From positions 1 to 33,173 of the forward strand of contig CAMEPL010000023.1 of the NCBI GenBank assembly GCA_945931665.1: a stretch of 33,173 nt of DNA, written 5' to 3'. This DNA is from an uncultured Clostridium sp. (GTDB lineage Bacteria; Bacillota; Clostridia; Peptostreptococcales; Peptostreptococcaceae). Both the position numbers and the translations under genes were made by a program. The notes under the pieces were generated by a model, which was not told the DNA's origin, searched no databases, and saw only the letters and a list, made by a program, of their open reading frames with translations. Below are positions 15,082-24,883 of the stretch, piece by piece. How positions within the stretch are numbered: position 1 is the stretch's first letter; the number at the start of each line of letters is the position of its first letter.

Positions 15082-15941
15082 TTCTTTCTTCCTCTCATAA
15101 CTTTTAGTATTTCGTCTTTGACTTCCTCTACTGTAAGTATGTCTGGTCTTATATCAAAGCCTTTTTCTCTTAATTTAGTTGCTAGTTCTAATACTTGAGG
15201 CACATCTAGACCTATTTCTCTTAATTTATCAGCATGAGAAGTGAAAACTTCTCTAGGTGTTCCCATAAATTCTATTTTCCCATGGTTCATAACAATTATT
15301 GTTTGAGCAAGTTTCGCCATGTCATCCATACTGTGTGATGAAAGTATTATAGTTATATTATTGTCACGATGTAATTTTTTAATCAGATTAAATATTTCAT
15401 CTCTACCACCAGGATCTAATCCCGCTGTTGGTTCGTCTAATATAAGGACTTCTGGGTTCATAGCTATTACACCAGCTATAGCTACTCTACGCTTTTGCCC
15501 ACCTGATAAATCAAAAGGTGATTTATCTTTATAAGTTTCGTAGTCAAGTCCAACTGCTTCCATCGATTTTTTTACTCTATCGCTTATTTCAGCTTCATCT
15601 AGTCCTAAGTTTCCTGGACCAAATGCAATATCTTTTTCTACAGTTTCCTCAAATAATTGATATTCAGGATATTGAAAAACTATCCCTACTCTTTTTCTAA
15701 TTTCAGTTAAATTTAAATCTTTATCTGTTATATTAAAACCATTTACTATAATTTCTCCTGAAGATGGTTTTAATAAGCCATTTAGATGTTGTATTAATGT
15801 TGATTTCCCAGAACCAGTATGTCCTATTAAACCAACAAAGTCATTATCTTTTATTTCAAAAGAAATATCATCAAGAGCCTTACTTGCAAAAGGCATCCCT
15901 TCATCATATATATAAGTTAAATTCTTTACTATAACTGACAT
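15075..15941 (-). CDS. ecfA2: Energy-coupling factor transporter ATPase EcfA2
   Basis: Second ATPase of the ECF module. 288 residues with Walker [10 protein letters not shown] (40-48), Q-loop Q90 in [14 protein letters not shown], signature LSGGQKRR (145-152), Walker B with D169/E170 ([12 protein letters not shown]) and H-loop H203 (SSHSMDD). FQYPEYQLF with the glycine-bearing DEPTAGLDP is the usual EcfA2 (EcfA') form, against the FQNPDNQ / DEATAMLDP form of EcfA1. It overlaps ecfA1 by 13 bp and ecfT by 7 bp, so all three are translationally coupled. Confidence 0.95.
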   Translation of the reverse strand: MSVIVKNLTYIYDEGMPFASKALDDISFEIKDNDFVGLIGHTGSGKSTLIQHLNGLLKPSSGEIIVNGFNITDKDLNLTEIRKRVGIVFQYPEYQLFEETVEKDIAFGPGNLGLDEAEISDRVKKSMEAVGLDYETYKDKSPFDLSGGQKRRVAIAGVIAMNPEVLILDEPTAGLDPGGRDEIFNLIKKLHRDNNITIILSSHSMDDMAKLAQTIIVMNHGKIEFMGTPREVFTSHADKLREIGLDVPQVLELATKLREKGFDIRPDILTVEEVKDEILKVMRGRKKC

Positions 15942-16762
15942 AATTTATCCACCATCTCATCCACTGTTAATATGTCATCATCTAAATCTACTCCTTCTTC
16001 TCTTAAAAGACTAGCTAGTTCTGTCATATAAGGTACATCTAGACCTATTTTCTTTAATAAATCTACATTTTTAAATACCTCTTTTGGAGTCCCTTCTAAT
16101 AGTTTTCTACCTTTGTCTACAACAACTACTCTATCAGCTTGGACAGCTTCTTCCATATAATGAGTTATATGTAAAGTTGTAATATTTTCTTCTTTATTTA
16201 ATTTTTTTATTACGTTCATAACTTCTTTTCTACCTGATGGGTCTAACATTGCTGTAGCTTCATCAAATATAATACATTTTGGTCTCATAGCTATAATACC
16301 TGCTATTGCAACCCTTTGTTTTTGACCACCTGATAATAAATGAGGTTGTCTATCTTTTAATTCATAAATACCAACACTTTTTAAAGCCTCTTCAACTCTT
16401 TTTCTAATTAGTTTTGGCTCTACACCAAGGTTTTCTGGTCCAAATGCAACATCTTCTTCTACTATTGTCGCTACTATTTGGTTATCTGGATTTTGGAATA
16501 CCATACCTGCAGTTTGTCTTATATCCCAAAGTTTTGACTCATCTTTTGTATTCATACCATCGATATAAATATCACCTTGACTTGGTACTAAAATTGCATT
16601 TAAATTTTTAGATAAAGTTGATTTACCTGATCCATTATGACCTATTATTGCAACAAATTCACCTTGTTTTACTTCTAAGCTTAAATCGTCTATTGCTTTA
16701 AATCTAGAATCTACCGTTACATATTCAAAGGTCATATCCTTTACACTTATTATATTTTCCAT
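15929..16762 (-). CDS. ecfA1: Energy-coupling factor transporter ATPase EcfA1
   Basis: First ATPase of the shared vitamin/metal uptake module. 277 residues with Walker [10 protein letters not shown] (41-49), Q90 in VFQNPDNQ, signature LSGGQKQR (143-150), Walker [13 protein letters not shown] with D167/E168, and H201 (HITHYMEE). The C-terminal 60 residues hold the ECF-type dimerisation region. AGGAG precedes the ATG. It heads the ecfA1-ecfA2-ecfT unit, downstream of the rplQ terminator, with an extended -10 promoter in between. Confidence 0.95.
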   Translation of the reverse strand: MENIISVKDMTFEYVTVDSRFKAIDDLSLEVKQGEFVAIIGHNGSGKSTLSKNLNAILVPSQGDIYIDGMNTKDESKLWDIRQTAGMVFQNPDNQIVATIVEEDVAFGPENLGVEPKLIRKRVEEALKSVGIYELKDRQPHLLSGGQKQRVAIAGIIAMRPKCIIFDEATAMLDPSGRKEVMNVIKKLNKEENITTLHITHYMEEAVQADRVVVVDKGRKLLEGTPKEVFKNVDLLKKIGLDVPYMTELASLLREEGVDLDDDILTVDEMVDKLCQL

Positions 16763-16812
16763 ATTATATACTCCTTTATAAAGCAGTAGTTTAAAAACTT
16801 ATACAATTTATT

Positions 16813-16821
16813 ATTATAACA
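16813..16821 (-). promoter_or_regulatory. Extended -10 promoter of the ecfA1 operon
   Basis: On the minus strand TGTTATAAT fits the extended -10 consensus (TG-N-TATAAT), 51 bp before the ecfA1 ATG. No good -35 box is seen. It is placed after the rplQ terminator, where a promoter is needed. Confidence 0.6.
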
Positions 16822-16960
16822 TAGTTTAGCCATAAAAATTTAAAAATATTGACTTGAATTTGAAACTATTTCCATATTTTTATTTTTTACGGATACAATT
16901 AATATCTTTTATATAATTAATATACACAGAGTATAAATATCTCTATTCATATTTTATTTT

Positions 16961-16997
16961 ATAAAAAAATAAAACCCATACTAAACAGTATGGGTTT
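16961..16997 (-). terminator. Terminator of the rpsM-rplQ operon
   Basis: On the minus strand AAACCCATACT (16987-16997) pairs with AGTATGGGTTT (16972-16982) around a 4-nt loop and runs into TTTTATTTTTTT. It lies 22 bp past the rplQ stop. Confidence 0.93.
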
Positions 16998-17019
16998 ATC
17001 TATATAAAACTATTATTTA

Positions 17020-17361
17020 CTATACTAATTCTATAAATGCCATTTCAGCAGCGTCGCCTCTTCTTGGCCCTTTTTTGATTATTCTAGTGTATCCACCGTT
17101 TCTTTCAGCGTATTTTGGAGCTAAATCAGTGAATAAGTTGTTTACAACAGTTTCATCCATAACATAAGCTAAAACTTGTCTTCTAGCATGTAAATCTCCT
17201 CTTTTAGCAAGAGTTATCATTTTTTCTGCCATTCTACGAGTTTCTTTCGCTCTAGTTACAGTAGTTTCTATTCTACCGTTTCTTAGTAAGTCAGTTACTA
17301 AGTTTCTTAACATAAGGTTTCTGTGTGAAGTCACACGACCTAATTTACGATAAGTAGCCAT
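17020..17361 (-). CDS. rplQ: 50S ribosomal protein L17
   Basis: Large-subunit protein near the tunnel exit, last gene of the alpha operon. The 113-residue protein is full length; [22 protein letters not shown] at the N terminus, [29 protein letters not shown] in the middle and the closing [12 protein letters not shown] are typical. GGAGGG precedes the ATG, and the gap to rpoA is 21 bp. Confidence 0.97.
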   Translation of the reverse strand: MATYRKLGRVTSHRNLMLRNLVTDLLRNGRIETTVTRAKETRRMAEKMITLAKRGDLHARRQVLAYVMDETVVNNLFTDLAPKYAERNGGYTRIIKKGPRRGDAAEMAFIELV

Positions 17362-17382
17362 GTCAATCCCTCCTTTGTCCGA

Positions 17383-18330
17383 TTATTCTTCGCTTGGTTT
17401 AAGACCTAATCCAAGTTCTTCTAGTTTTTGAATTACTTCTTCTAATGATTTTTTACCAAGGTTTCTAACCTTCATCATATCATCTTCAGATTTATTAGCT
17501 AATTCTTCAACTGTGTTTATTCCCGCTCTTTTTAAACAGTTATAAGATCTAACTGATAAATCTAATTCTTCTATAGTCATTTCTAAAACTTTTTCTTTTT
17601 GATCTTCTTCTTTTTCTACCATTATTTCTACGTTACTTACATGTTCAGTTAAATCTATGAATAGATTTAAATGCTCAACAAGTACTTTAGCAGCTAGAGA
17701 TATTCCTTCTTGAGGATTTATACTTCCATTAGTCATAACTTCTAGAGTTAATTTATCATAATCTGATTTTTGACCAACTCTTGTATTCTCTACATGGTAG
17801 CTAACTTTTTCAACGGGAGTATATATCGAATCAACAGGTAATACACCTATAGGCATATTGTCTGTTTTATTTTCTTCTGCTGGTACATATCCTCTACCTT
17901 TGTCAACATATATTTCCATATTAAGTTTAGCATTATCATCTAAAGTAGCGATGTGTAAATCTTTACTTAATATTTCAACGTCTGGAGGACATATTATGTC
18001 AGATCCTTTGATAGAGCCTGGACCTTGAGCTTCTATTTTAAGTGTTCTACTACCTTCACCATCAATAGTAGCTGAAAGTTCTTTTAATGATAATATTATT
18101 TCAGTAACATCTTCTTTTACACCTGGTATTGTAGAGAACTCATGTAACACTCCGTCTATTTTTATAGAGTGTACTGCTACACCTGGTAAAGATGATAATA
18201 ATATTCTTCTTAGGGCATTCCCTATAGTTATTCCGTAGCCTCTTTCTAGAGGTTCCACTACGAATTTTCCATATCTATAGTCTTCGCTAAGTTCAACTAT
18301 ATCCACTTTTGGTTTTTCTATTTCTATCAT
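17383..18330 (-). CDS. rpoA: DNA-directed RNA polymerase subunit alpha
   Basis: Alpha subunit, which nucleates polymerase assembly and contacts UP elements and activators. The 315 residues are full length. The N-terminal dimerisation domain (about 1-230) contains [25 protein letters not shown] near residues 27-51. After a flexible acidic linker (about 230-245, EKEEDQKEK), the C-terminal domain (about 250-312) contains [20 protein letters not shown] and the [12 protein letters not shown] helix that binds DNA. It sits between rpsD (74-bp gap) and rplQ, as in most bacteria. Confidence 0.98.
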   Translation of the reverse strand: MIEIEKPKVDIVELSEDYRYGKFVVEPLERGYGITIGNALRRILLSSLPGVAVHSIKIDGVLHEFSTIPGVKEDVTEIILSLKELSATIDGEGSRTLKIEAQGPGSIKGSDIICPPDVEILSKDLHIATLDDNAKLNMEIYVDKGRGYVPAEENKTDNMPIGVLPVDSIYTPVEKVSYHVENTRVGQKSDYDKLTLEVMTNGSINPQEGISLAAKVLVEHLNLFIDLTEHVSNVEIMVEKEEDQKEKVLEMTIEELDLSVRSYNCLKRAGINTVEELANKSEDDMMKVRNLGKKSLEEVIQKLEELGLGLKPSEE

Positions 18331-18404
18331 GGACTAAACCCTCCTTAAAATTTGTTAATCCACTGAGGGTAAACAATTTTAAAATTATTTTTAAAAACTG
18401 CTTA

Positions 18405-19025
18405 TTATTTTGAATAAAGTTCTATGATTAAGTGTTCTGCTATTTCGATATCTATATCTTCTCTAGTTGGTAAAGCAACTACTTTAGCAGACATTTCTTC
18501 TAAGTTTACATCTAACCAGTTTGGAGCAACTTTGTTTGCTTCAACTAGAGCTTTGAATTTAGCTGATGATTTAGAAGTTTCTTTAACAGCTATAACATCT
18601 CCAACTTTAACAGTTAATGATGGTATATCTACTTTTTTACCGTTTAAAGTAAAGTGTGCATGAGTAACTAATTGTCTAGCTTCTTTTCTAGAGTTAGCTA
18701 ATCCCATTCTGAAAACTACGTTGTCTAATCTTTCTTCTAATAGACATAATAAGTTTTCACCAGTTTTACCTGACATTTTTTCTGCACGTTCATATAAATT
18801 TCTGAATTGAGTTTCTAAAACTCCGTATATTCTTTTAACTTTTTGTTTTTCTCTTAATTGTAATCCATAGTTAGAAAGTTTCTTTCTCCCTTGTCCGTGT
18901 TGCCCAGGAGCATAGTTTCTTTTAACTACAGCACATTTATCTGTATAACATCTATCACCTTTAAGGAATAATTTCATTCCTTCTCTACGGCATTGTCTAC
19001 ATGATGCACCAGTATATCTTGCCAT
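18405..19025 (-). CDS. rpsD: 30S ribosomal protein S4 (zinc-binding type)
   Basis: Primary 16S rRNA-binding assembly protein. 206 residues. The N terminus carries a C9-x2-C12 ... C26-x4-C31 cluster ([16 protein letters not shown]), so this is the zinc-binding (C+) form. The S4 RNA-binding domain runs from about 97 to 160 ([28 protein letters not shown]). It lies within rpsM-rpsK-rpsD-rpoA-rplQ, not as a separate gene as in Bacillus. S4 is a known autoregulator, so the structured leader before rpsM may be its target; that is an inference. Confidence 0.97.
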   Translation of the reverse strand: MARYTGASCRQCRREGMKLFLKGDRCYTDKCAVVKRNYAPGQHGQGRKKLSNYGLQLREKQKVKRIYGVLETQFRNLYERAEKMSGKTGENLLCLLEERLDNVVFRMGLANSRKEARQLVTHAHFTLNGKKVDIPSLTVKVGDVIAVKETSKSSAKFKALVEANKVAPNWLDVNLEEMSAKVVALPTREDIDIEIAEHLIIELYSK

Positions 19026-19043
19026 TATCTATACCTCCTATGA

Positions 19044-19442
19044 TTATACTCTTCTTCTTTTTGGTGGTCTACATCCATTGTGTGGTATTGGAGTGACGTC
19101 TTTTATCATTGTTACTTCAAGTCCTGTAGCTTGTAAAGCTCTTATAGCAGCTTCTCTACCAGAACCTGGTCCTTTAACAAATACTTCTACGCTTTTTAAA
19201 CCATGTTCCATTGCAGCTTTAGCAGCAGTTTCTGCAGCCATTTGAGAAGCAAATGGAGTTGATTTTCTTGATCCTTTAAATCCTAATTGTCCTGAAGATG
19301 CCCATGATATAGCATTTCCATGAACGTCAGTTAAAGTAACTATTGTATTATTAAAAGTTGATTGTATATGTGCATGTCCACGATCTATGTTTTTACGTTC
19401 TCTTCTTCTTACACGTGTTGCTTTCTTTTTTGGTTTAGCCAT
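19044..19442 (-). CDS. rpsK: 30S ribosomal protein S11
   Basis: Platform protein of the small subunit that interacts with the mRNA path near the E site. The 132 residues are full length, with [20 protein letters not shown] (around 24-43), [19 protein letters not shown] and the closing [16 protein letters not shown] that are diagnostic for S11. It has a GGAGGGAA ribosome binding site 6 nt before the ATG and follows rpsM by 26 bp. Confidence 0.98.
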   Translation of the reverse strand: MAKPKKKATRVRRRERKNIDRGHAHIQSTFNNTIVTLTDVHGNAISWASSGQLGFKGSRKSTPFASQMAAETAAKAAMEHGLKSVEVFVKGPGSGREAAIRALQATGLEVTMIKDVTPIPHNGCRPPKRRRV

Positions 19443-19468
19443 TTCTCGATTTCCCTCCTATCTATTTA

Positions 19469-19840
19469 TTATTTTTTCTTTTTACGAGATACAGTTTTTC
19501 TAGGACCTTTTCTAGTTCTAGCATTAGTCTTAGTTTTTTGTCCTCTTAGAGGTAATCCTTTAGCATGTCTTATACCTCTGTAACATTTTATATCTCTTAA
19601 TCTTTTTATGTTTAATGCGATTTCTCTTCTTAAGTCACCTTCAACTAAGAAATCATTATCTATGATTCTTCTTAATGTATTAACTTCTTCTTCTGATAAA
19701 TCTTTTATTCTTGTATCAGGATTTATCTCAGCTTTAGCTAATATTTCATTAGCAGTTGCTCTACCTATACCATATATATAAGTTAAGCCTATTTCCGCTC
19801 TCTTTTCGTTAGGTAAATCTACCCCAGCGATTCTTGCCAT
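19469..19840 (-). CDS. rpsM: 30S ribosomal protein S13
   Basis: Head protein that contacts the P-site tRNA and bridges to the large subunit. 123 residues, full length. [26 protein letters not shown] at the start and [27 protein letters not shown] near the end are typical, and the tail ends in a basic KTVSRKKKK. The gene is preceded by a 150-bp leader that holds its own extended -10 promoter and a hairpin, so the alpha operon can be transcribed separately from infA-rpmJ. Confidence 0.98.
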   Translation of the reverse strand: MARIAGVDLPNEKRAEIGLTYIYGIGRATANEILAKAEINPDTRIKDLSEEEVNTLRRIIDNDFLVEGDLRREIALNIKRLRDIKCYRGIRHAKGLPLRGQKTKTNARTRKGPRKTVSRKKKK

Positions 19841-19865
19841 AGTTGCACCTCCTACATTAGTTTTC

Positions 19866-19889
19866 TGTAAAAAAACCTAGTTTTTTACA
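19866..19889 (-). promoter_or_regulatory. Hairpin in the rpsM leader, possible attenuator
   Basis: On the minus strand TGTAAAAAA (19881-19889) pairs with TTTTTTTACA (19866-19875) around CTAGG. It ends about 16 nt before the AGGAGG of rpsM. The T-rich 3' arm makes it terminator-like, and a second small palindrome (TTAACAA/TTGTTAA, near 19919-19935) lies upstream. It may be a regulatory site for a protein of this operon such as S4; no direct evidence. Confidence 0.4.
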
Positions 19890-19949
19890 TATTTTCGTAT
19901 CTATTTTTTTCGTTATTTTTAACAATTTTTGTTAACATCACAGTTTTCT

Positions 19950-19958
19950 ATTATAGCA
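19950..19958 (-). promoter_or_regulatory. Extended -10 promoter of the rpsM operon
   Basis: On the minus strand TGCTATAAT matches TG-N-TATAAT exactly; the -35 region is poor. It lies about 110 bp before rpsM and would give a leader of about 100 nt containing the hairpin described at 19866-19889. Confidence 0.6.
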
Positions 19959-19990
19959 TAAAAGAACTGTAAATGCTATCCTTTTTTATA

Positions 19991-20122
<132 letters not shown>

Positions 20123-20134
20123 CTATACGCTAGT

Positions 20135-20353
20135 CTACTTCTTACGCCAAGTGATTCTTCCTCTTGTAAGATCATAAGGTGAAAGTTCTATTTTAACCTT
20201 ATCACCTTCAAGAATTCTTATGAAGTTCATTCTTAGCTTACCAGATAAATGGCATAATACTTCATGTCCATTTTCTAATTTAACTTTAAACATAGCATTT
20301 GGTAAGTTTTCTACAACTGTACCTTCAAATTCTATTACATCTTTTTTGGCCAT
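20135..20353 (-). CDS. infA: Translation initiation factor IF-1
   Basis: Binds the ribosomal A site during initiation, together with IF-2 and IF-3. The 72-residue protein is a single S1-type OB fold; [22 protein letters not shown] and the closing [15 protein letters not shown] (here with RGRITWRKK) are diagnostic. GGAGGG is present about 10 nt before the ATG. A promoter lies about 75 bp upstream, after map. Confidence 0.98.
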   Translation of the reverse strand: MAKKDVIEFEGTVVENLPNAMFKVKLENGHEVLCHLSGKLRMNFIRILEGDKVKIELSPYDLTRGRITWRKK

Positions 20354-20428
20354 TAAACAACCAGCCCTCCATTCAATAAGTCAGCAAATCGACTTAATTA
20401 AGTTAGCTCTTAAAAAGTATCATTAACA

Positions 20429-20457
20429 ATTTTATACTATTTTATTACTTTTTTCAA
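20429..20457 (-). promoter_or_regulatory. Internal promoter before infA
   Basis: On the minus strand TTGAAA (20452-20457) and TAAAAT (20429-20434) are separated by 17 bp in an A/T-rich stretch between map and infA. It gives infA-rpmJ a start independent of the S10-spc genes. Confidence 0.6.
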
Positions 20458-20551
20458 AGTAATTTAAACTCAAGTGCTTAACTTTAATGTCAACAGGTTC
20501 AAAACCTGCATTATTTATAATATCATTTATTTGACTAAATTTAAAGACTTG
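20432..20551 (-). pseudogene. Start-less 39-codon open frame in the map-infA spacer, possible gene remnant
   Basis: In the spacer after map an open frame of 39 codons without a start codon ends in a TAA at 20432. Its residues are protein-like (NAGFEPVDIKVKHLSL is one part). In many clostridia a small KOW-domain protein with a KKxKHL segment is encoded at this place; here no intact copy exists. The IKVKHL string may be its decayed end, or the match may be chance. The stretch also contains the infA promoter, so it is not a working gene. Confidence 0.2.
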
Positions 20552-21287
20552 TTAGCAAAATTGGCTCATTTTCTGTAATTACTATCGTATGTTCATAGTG
20601 TGCTGAATTTTTCCCATCGATTGTAACAATAGTCCATCCATCTGATAGACATTTGACATTGAATTTGCCCATATTCACCATTGGCTCTATAGCTAAAACC
20701 ATTCCAGCCTTTAATTTTGGTCCTTTTCCTGGTTTCCCATAATTAGGTACATCTGGTGGTTCATGAAGATGTGTGCCTACTCCATGACCAACCAAGTCCC
20801 TAACTACTGAAAAGCCATTCTTTTCAACATATGTTTGTATTGCGTGTGAGATGTCCGAAAGTCTGTATCCGATTTTTGCAAACTTTATTCCTTCATAGAA
20901 GCTTTGACGTGTTACTTCTATTAACTTCCTATTGTCTTCAGATATTACACCGACAGCATGCGTTTTGGCAGCATCGCCATGATATCCTTTATAATAGGCT
21001 CCTATATCAATACTTATAATGTCTCCCTCTTTTACTATTTTGTTTCCAGGAATACCATGTACAACTTCATTATTGATAGATGCACAAATACTTCCTTTGA
21101 ATCCTCCATAGCCTTTAAAAGATGGTACTGCATTATATTTTCTTATATTCTCTTCAGCTATTGTATCTAACTCTAGAGTTGATACCCCCGGAATTATAGC
21201 TGACTTTAATAATTCATGAGTTTCGGCGACAATTTTGCCTGCCTCTCTCATGATTTCTATTTCTTCTTTTGATTTTAATTTGATCAT
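20541..21287 (-). CDS. map: Methionine aminopeptidase, type I
   Basis: Removes the initiator methionine from nascent proteins. 248 residues with the pita-bread fold. All five metal ligands are seen: D94 (SIDIGA), D105 (YHGDAAKT), H168 ([12 protein letters not shown]), E201 (LAIEPM) and E232 (HYEHT). The gene starts 3 bp after the adk stop codon and uses an AAGGC-like ribosome binding site inside adk, so the two are coupled. Confidence 0.97.
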   Translation of the reverse strand: MIKLKSKEEIEIMREAGKIVAETHELLKSAIIPGVSTLELDTIAEENIRKYNAVPSFKGYGGFKGSICASINNEVVHGIPGNKIVKEGDIISIDIGAYYKGYHGDAAKTHAVGVISEDNRKLIEVTRQSFYEGIKFAKIGYRLSDISHAIQTYVEKNGFSVVRDLVGHGVGTHLHEPPDVPNYGKPGKGPKLKAGMVLAIEPMVNMGKFNVKCLSDGWTIVTIDGKNSAHYEHTIVITENEPILLTSL

Positions 21288-21290
21288 TAT

Positions 21291-21938
21291 CTATTTGCCT
21301 TCTAATGCAGAAACTATATCGTTAAATACTTTGTCTATAGATTGTTGACCATCTATATCTGCTATTATTCCAACTTTAGAATAGTAATCAGCTAATGGTT
21401 TAGTTTCATCTAAGTAAACTTGTATTCTTTTTGAAACTGTTTCTTCATTATCATCGGCTCTTTGATAAAGTTCTCCTTTACATATATCACAAACGCCTTC
21501 TTCTTTAGATGGGTTAAATTCTATATGATAAGTAGCGCCACAAGATTTACAGATTCTTCTACCTACAGCTCTTGCAACTAATTTTTCTTTATCAACTTCT
21601 ATGTTTATTACTTTATCTAAAGCAATACCATTTTCTTTTAGAAATGTATCTAATTGTACTGCTTGAGATACATTTCTTGGAAATCCGTCTAACATGAATC
21701 CATTACCACAATCAGGTTGTGATATTCTATCAGTTACTAGACCAACTGTTAATTCGTCTGGAACTAATAAACCTTGATCCATATATTCTTTAGCTTTCTT
21801 TCCAAGCTCTGTTCCCTCTTTTATATTTTGTCTAAATATATCTCCTGTTGATATATGAGGTATTTTGTATTTTTCAACTATTCCTGCTGCTTGAGTTCCT
21901 TTTCCAGCACCAGGAGGTCCTAATAATATTAGTCTCAT
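21291..21938 (-). CDS. adk: Adenylate kinase (zinc-lid form)
   Basis: Interconverts ATP + AMP with 2 ADP. 215 residues, long-lid form. P-loop GPPGAGKGT (7-15), AMP site DGFPR (84-88), and a lid with four cysteines C130, C133, C150 and C153 that bind zinc, as in Gram-positive adenylate kinases. GGAG lies 7 nt before the ATG. It lies between secY (15-bp gap) and map. Confidence 0.97.
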   Translation of the reverse strand: MRLILLGPPGAGKGTQAAGIVEKYKIPHISTGDIFRQNIKEGTELGKKAKEYMDQGLLVPDELTVGLVTDRISQPDCGNGFMLDGFPRNVSQAVQLDTFLKENGIALDKVINIEVDKEKLVARAVGRRICKSCGATYHIEFNPSKEEGVCDICKGELYQRADDNEETVSKRIQVYLDETKPLADYYSKVGIIADIDGQQSIDKVFNDIVSALEGK

Positions 21939-21953
21939 TTAATCATCTCCAAT

Positions 21954-23222
21954 TTATTTTAAAAATCCTTGATAACTTCTCATAACTAGGTGTGACTCTA
22001 ACTGTCTCTTAAGTTCAAGTGCTACCCCTACAACGATTAGTATTGATGTACCTGCTAAACTCATGTTTACATTCATAAAATGTACTGTGAATGCTGGTAT
22101 CATAGCTATTACTGCTAAGAATAAAGCTCCTGCAAGAGTTATTCTAGATAGTATTTTACTTAAGTAATCTATTGTAGGTCTACCAGGTCTTATCCCTGGT
22201 ATGAATCCACCATTATTTTTCATATTTTCAGCAATATCGTCCACATTGAATGATATTGTAGTATAAAAATAAGAGAAAAATACTATTAATAGAACTTCTA
22301 GTGATCTATAAATCCAAAATCCTATATCACCAGATGTGCTTAAGTAAGTGGAAACAAAATTTTGAGCATTTTCGCCCATAAATAGTGCTATTGTTTGTGG
22401 AAATGCTAAAAGTGAACTAGCAAAGATTATTGGCATAACCCCTGATTGGTTTACTTTCATTGGTATATGAGAGTTTTGGCCTCCATATAACTTTCTTCCA
22501 ACAACTTTTTTAGCATATTGTACTGGTATTTTTCTTACCGCTTCGTTAATAAATGTAACTAAAGCGATAGTTACTAACATTATTACAGCTAATAGTATAG
22601 CTAACCATAATACTAATGTACCAGATTGAACTGATTTTACTACACTTATTAAATCTGAAGGTATTCTTGAGATAATACCAACAAATATAATGATAGAACT
22701 TCCGTTTCCTAGTCCTTTTTCAGTTATTCTATCACCCATCCACATTAAAATCATACTAGCTGATACTAATGTTATGATAACTGTAGCAATAAAGAAAATA
22801 CTATCAGATGTCAATGCACTCTTTACAACTCCTAGAGTTATACCTACAGCTTGTATTATTGCTAATACTAATGCTGTATATCTTGTGTACATATTCATCT
22901 TTTTTCTTCCTTCTTCACCAGATTTCTGAAGTTCTTTCAAACTTTCGAAACCTACTGTTAGAAGTTGTATTATGATCGAAGCAGTGATATAAGGCCCTAT
23001 ACCTAGAGCAAATAGTGTAAAGTTACTAAATGCTCCTCCTGTGAACATATTATATAGAGCTAGTAAGCTATTACCACTTACTAAGCTACTTATAATACTT
23101 GTGTTTACACCAGGAACTGGTATTGTGGTACCTATTCTAAATATTAGAATCATCATTAGGGTATATAAGATTCTTCTTCTTACATCTTTTACTTTCCAAG
23201 ATTGTTTTATCTTTGATAGCAC
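21954..23222 (-). CDS. secY: Protein translocase subunit SecY
   Basis: Channel-forming subunit of the Sec translocon in the cytoplasmic membrane. 422 residues with ten predicted membrane segments, starting with RRILYTLMMILIFRIGTTIPVPGV (about 16-39), the ALGIGPYITASIIIQLL plug/TM2 region, and the conserved cytoplasmic loop GFIPGIRPGRPT. The start codon is GTG at 23222, preceded by GGTGGGTGA; no ATG would give a longer or better placed start. It follows rplO, the normal spc operon position. Confidence 0.97.
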   Translation of the reverse strand: MLSKIKQSWKVKDVRRRILYTLMMILIFRIGTTIPVPGVNTSIISSLVSGNSLLALYNMFTGGAFSNFTLFALGIGPYITASIIIQLLTVGFESLKELQKSGEEGRKKMNMYTRYTALVLAIIQAVGITLGVVKSALTSDSIFFIATVIITLVSASMILMWMGDRITEKGLGNGSSIIIFVGIISRIPSDLISVVKSVQSGTLVLWLAILLAVIMLVTIALVTFINEAVRKIPVQYAKKVVGRKLYGGQNSHIPMKVNQSGVMPIIFASSLLAFPQTIALFMGENAQNFVSTYLSTSGDIGFWIYRSLEVLLIVFFSYFYTTISFNVDDIAENMKNNGGFIPGIRPGRPTIDYLSKILSRITLAGALFLAVIAMIPAFTVHFMNVNMSLAGTSILIVVGVALELKRQLESHLVMRSYQGFLK

Positions 23223-23260
23223 GTAATATCACCCACCTGTAACTTTTGAAAGAACAGATA

Positions 23261-23704
23261 TTATACTAATTCTGCTTTTCCTCCAGCTTTTTCGATTTTT
23301 TCTTGAGCTGAAGCAGTGAACTTAGCAGCTTTAACTGTTACAGCTTTCTCAAGAGTTCCTTCTCCTAATATTTTTACTCCGTCTTTTTCTATTTTACTTA
23401 TAGCACCTGTAGATTTTAATAATTCTGCAGTTATTTCTGTACCATTTTCAAATCTATTTAAAAGTTCAACGTTAACTTCTGTGTATATTTTTCTGAATGG
23501 ATTTTTGAAACCTCTCTTAGGAAGTCTTCTAGCTAGTGGCATTTGTCCACCTTCGAATCCAACTCTTACTCCACCGCCTGAACGAGATTTTTGACCTTTT
23601 TGTCCACGTCCTGCTGTTTTACCTTGACCTGTAGCAGTACCTCTACCTAATCTTTTTCTAGATTTTACTGCACCTTGAGCAGGTTTTAACTCATGTAGTT
23701 TCAT
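23261..23704 (-). CDS. rplO: 50S ribosomal protein L15
   Basis: Large-subunit assembly protein. 147 residues from the ATG at 23704, which has GGAGGTG 6 nt upstream; a GTG three codons earlier overlaps that Shine-Dalgarno. It begins [20 protein letters not shown]. The Gly/Arg-rich segment [22 protein letters not shown] (about 20-41) and [17 protein letters not shown] are typical of L15. It is spaced 35 bp from rpmD. Confidence 0.97.
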   Translation of the reverse strand: MKLHELKPAQGAVKSRKRLGRGTATGQGKTAGRGQKGQKSRSGGGVRVGFEGGQMPLARRLPKRGFKNPFRKIYTEVNVELLNRFENGTEITAELLKSTGAISKIEKDGVKILGEGTLEKAVTVKAAKFTASAQEKIEKAGGKAELV

Positions 23705-23738
23705 GGATTGCACCTCCTTCTTTATTCCTTATCTATTA

Positions 23739-23924
23739 TTATTCAGTTATTTCAGTTACTTCAACTAAGTGAGCAACTTTTGCGATCATACCTCTCATTT
23801 GGGCATTATCTTCTTTAACAACTACTTGTTCTCTTCTTCTTAATCCTAAAGCTTCAACATTCTTTTTTTGTTTAGGAGTAGTCCCTATTGTACTTCTAAC
23901 TAATTTTATTTGTAATTTAGCCAT
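23739..23924 (-). CDS. rpmD: 50S ribosomal protein L30
   Basis: Small large-subunit protein, 61 residues, of the bacterial short type. [24 protein letters not shown] spans residues 7-30 and is the signature; the C-terminal half ends in [17 protein letters not shown] is placed 8 nt before the ATG. It lies between rpsE (14 bp) and rplO (25 bp). Confidence 0.97.
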   Translation of the reverse strand: MAKLQIKLVRSTIGTTPKQKKNVEALGLRRREQVVVKEDNAQMRGMIAKVAHLVEVTEITE

Positions 23925-23938
23925 TTCACACTACCTCC

Positions 23939-24445
23939 TTATCCTAAAAGATCTTCTACTTTTTTACCTCTAAGTCTAGCTACATCTTCAGCTGTTTTTA
24001 AAGAACTTAATCCTTCTATAGCAGCATTAACCATATTTCTTGGATTTTTAGATCCTAAAGATTTAGCTCTAACATCTTTTAATCCTGATAATTCTAATAC
24101 AGTTCTTGCAGCACCACCAGCGATGATTCCTGTACCTTCTTGAGCAGGCATTATTATTATTTTCCCAGCACCGAAGTGTCCGATTACTTCGTGAGGAATA
24201 GTTGTACCAACTATTGGTACTCTGATAAGATTCTTTTTAGCATCTTCTGCTGCTTTTTTTATAGCATCTGGAACTTCCATTGCTTTTCCAGTACCTATAC
24301 CAACGTGTCCGTTTTCATCTCCAACTACTACTAAAGCTGCGAATCTAAAGTTTCTACCACCTTTAACAACTTTAGTAACACGTCTTACCTCAACAACTCT
24401 TTCTTGTAAGTCTAGTTGTCTAGCATCTATAAGTTTACGACGCAT
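23939..24445 (-). CDS. rpsE: 30S ribosomal protein S5
   Basis: Small-subunit protein important for decoding accuracy. 168 residues. The N-terminal double-stranded-RNA-binding-like domain contains the [16 protein letters not shown] loop (about 28-43), the region where spectinomycin resistance changes occur in other species; the usual glycines and arginine are intact. The C-terminal domain has [32 protein letters not shown] lies about 8 nt before the ATG. Confidence 0.98.
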   Translation of the reverse strand: MRRKLIDARQLDLQERVVEVRRVTKVVKGGRNFRFAALVVVGDENGHVGIGTGKAMEVPDAIKKAAEDAKKNLIRVPIVGTTIPHEVIGHFGAGKIIIMPAQEGTGIIAGGAARTVLELSGLKDVRAKSLGSKNPRNMVNAAIEGLSSLKTAEDVARLRGKKVEDLLG

Positions 24446-24466
24446 GCCTTCTTCCCTCCTCTTTTA

Positions 24467-24835
24467 TTAGAATTTAAGACCAGCTTCTCTTGCACCTTCA
24501 GCTAATTCTTTTATTCTTCCATGATATATATATCCGCCTCTGTCGAATACTACTTCAGTGATTCCTTTTTCAACAGCTTTTTTAGCTACCATTTCGCCAA
24601 CTAATTTAGCTGCTTCTTTGTTTCCTGTATGATTAACAGCACCCTTAACAGCTTCATCTAATGAAGATGCAGCAACAAGAGTTACTCTATTTGTGTCATC
24701 TATTATTTGAGCATATATATTGTTTGAACTTCTAAATACACATAATCTTGGTCTTTGAGGTGTTCCGAACACTTTTCTACGAACTCTCTTATGTCTTTGA
24801 AGTCTTTTAGCGTTTTTATCAGCTTTCTTTAACAC
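24467..24835 (-). CDS. rplR: 50S ribosomal protein L18
   Basis: 5S rRNA-binding protein. I place the start at the GTG at 24835, giving 122 residues beginning (M)[18 protein letters not shown], the family's usual start; AGGAG lies 8 nt upstream. A longer frame reaching 24853 would read through that ribosome binding site. The conserved [19 protein letters not shown] and [26 protein letters not shown] ending are present. Confidence 0.95.
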   Translation of the reverse strand: MLKKADKNAKRLQRHKRVRRKVFGTPQRPRLCVFRSSNNIYAQIIDDTNRVTLVAASSLDEAVKGAVNHTGNKEAAKLVGEMVAKKAVEKGITEVVFDRGGYIYHGRIKELAEGAREAGLKF

Positions 24836-24883
24836 TGAGCTCACTCCTTTCAAGCTTATATTTGGTTAAACTTTAGGTACTAC

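Noticed and set aside
15946-15954. DnaA-box-like TTATCCACC near the ecfA1 stop
   Set aside because: One mismatch, isolated, and it is the coding end of ecfA1.
20461-20540. A tRNA gene in the map-infA gap
   Set aside because: The CAGGTTCAAAACCTG stretch recalls a T-arm (GGTTC), but it lacks acceptor, D and anticodon stems and is simply a palindrome.
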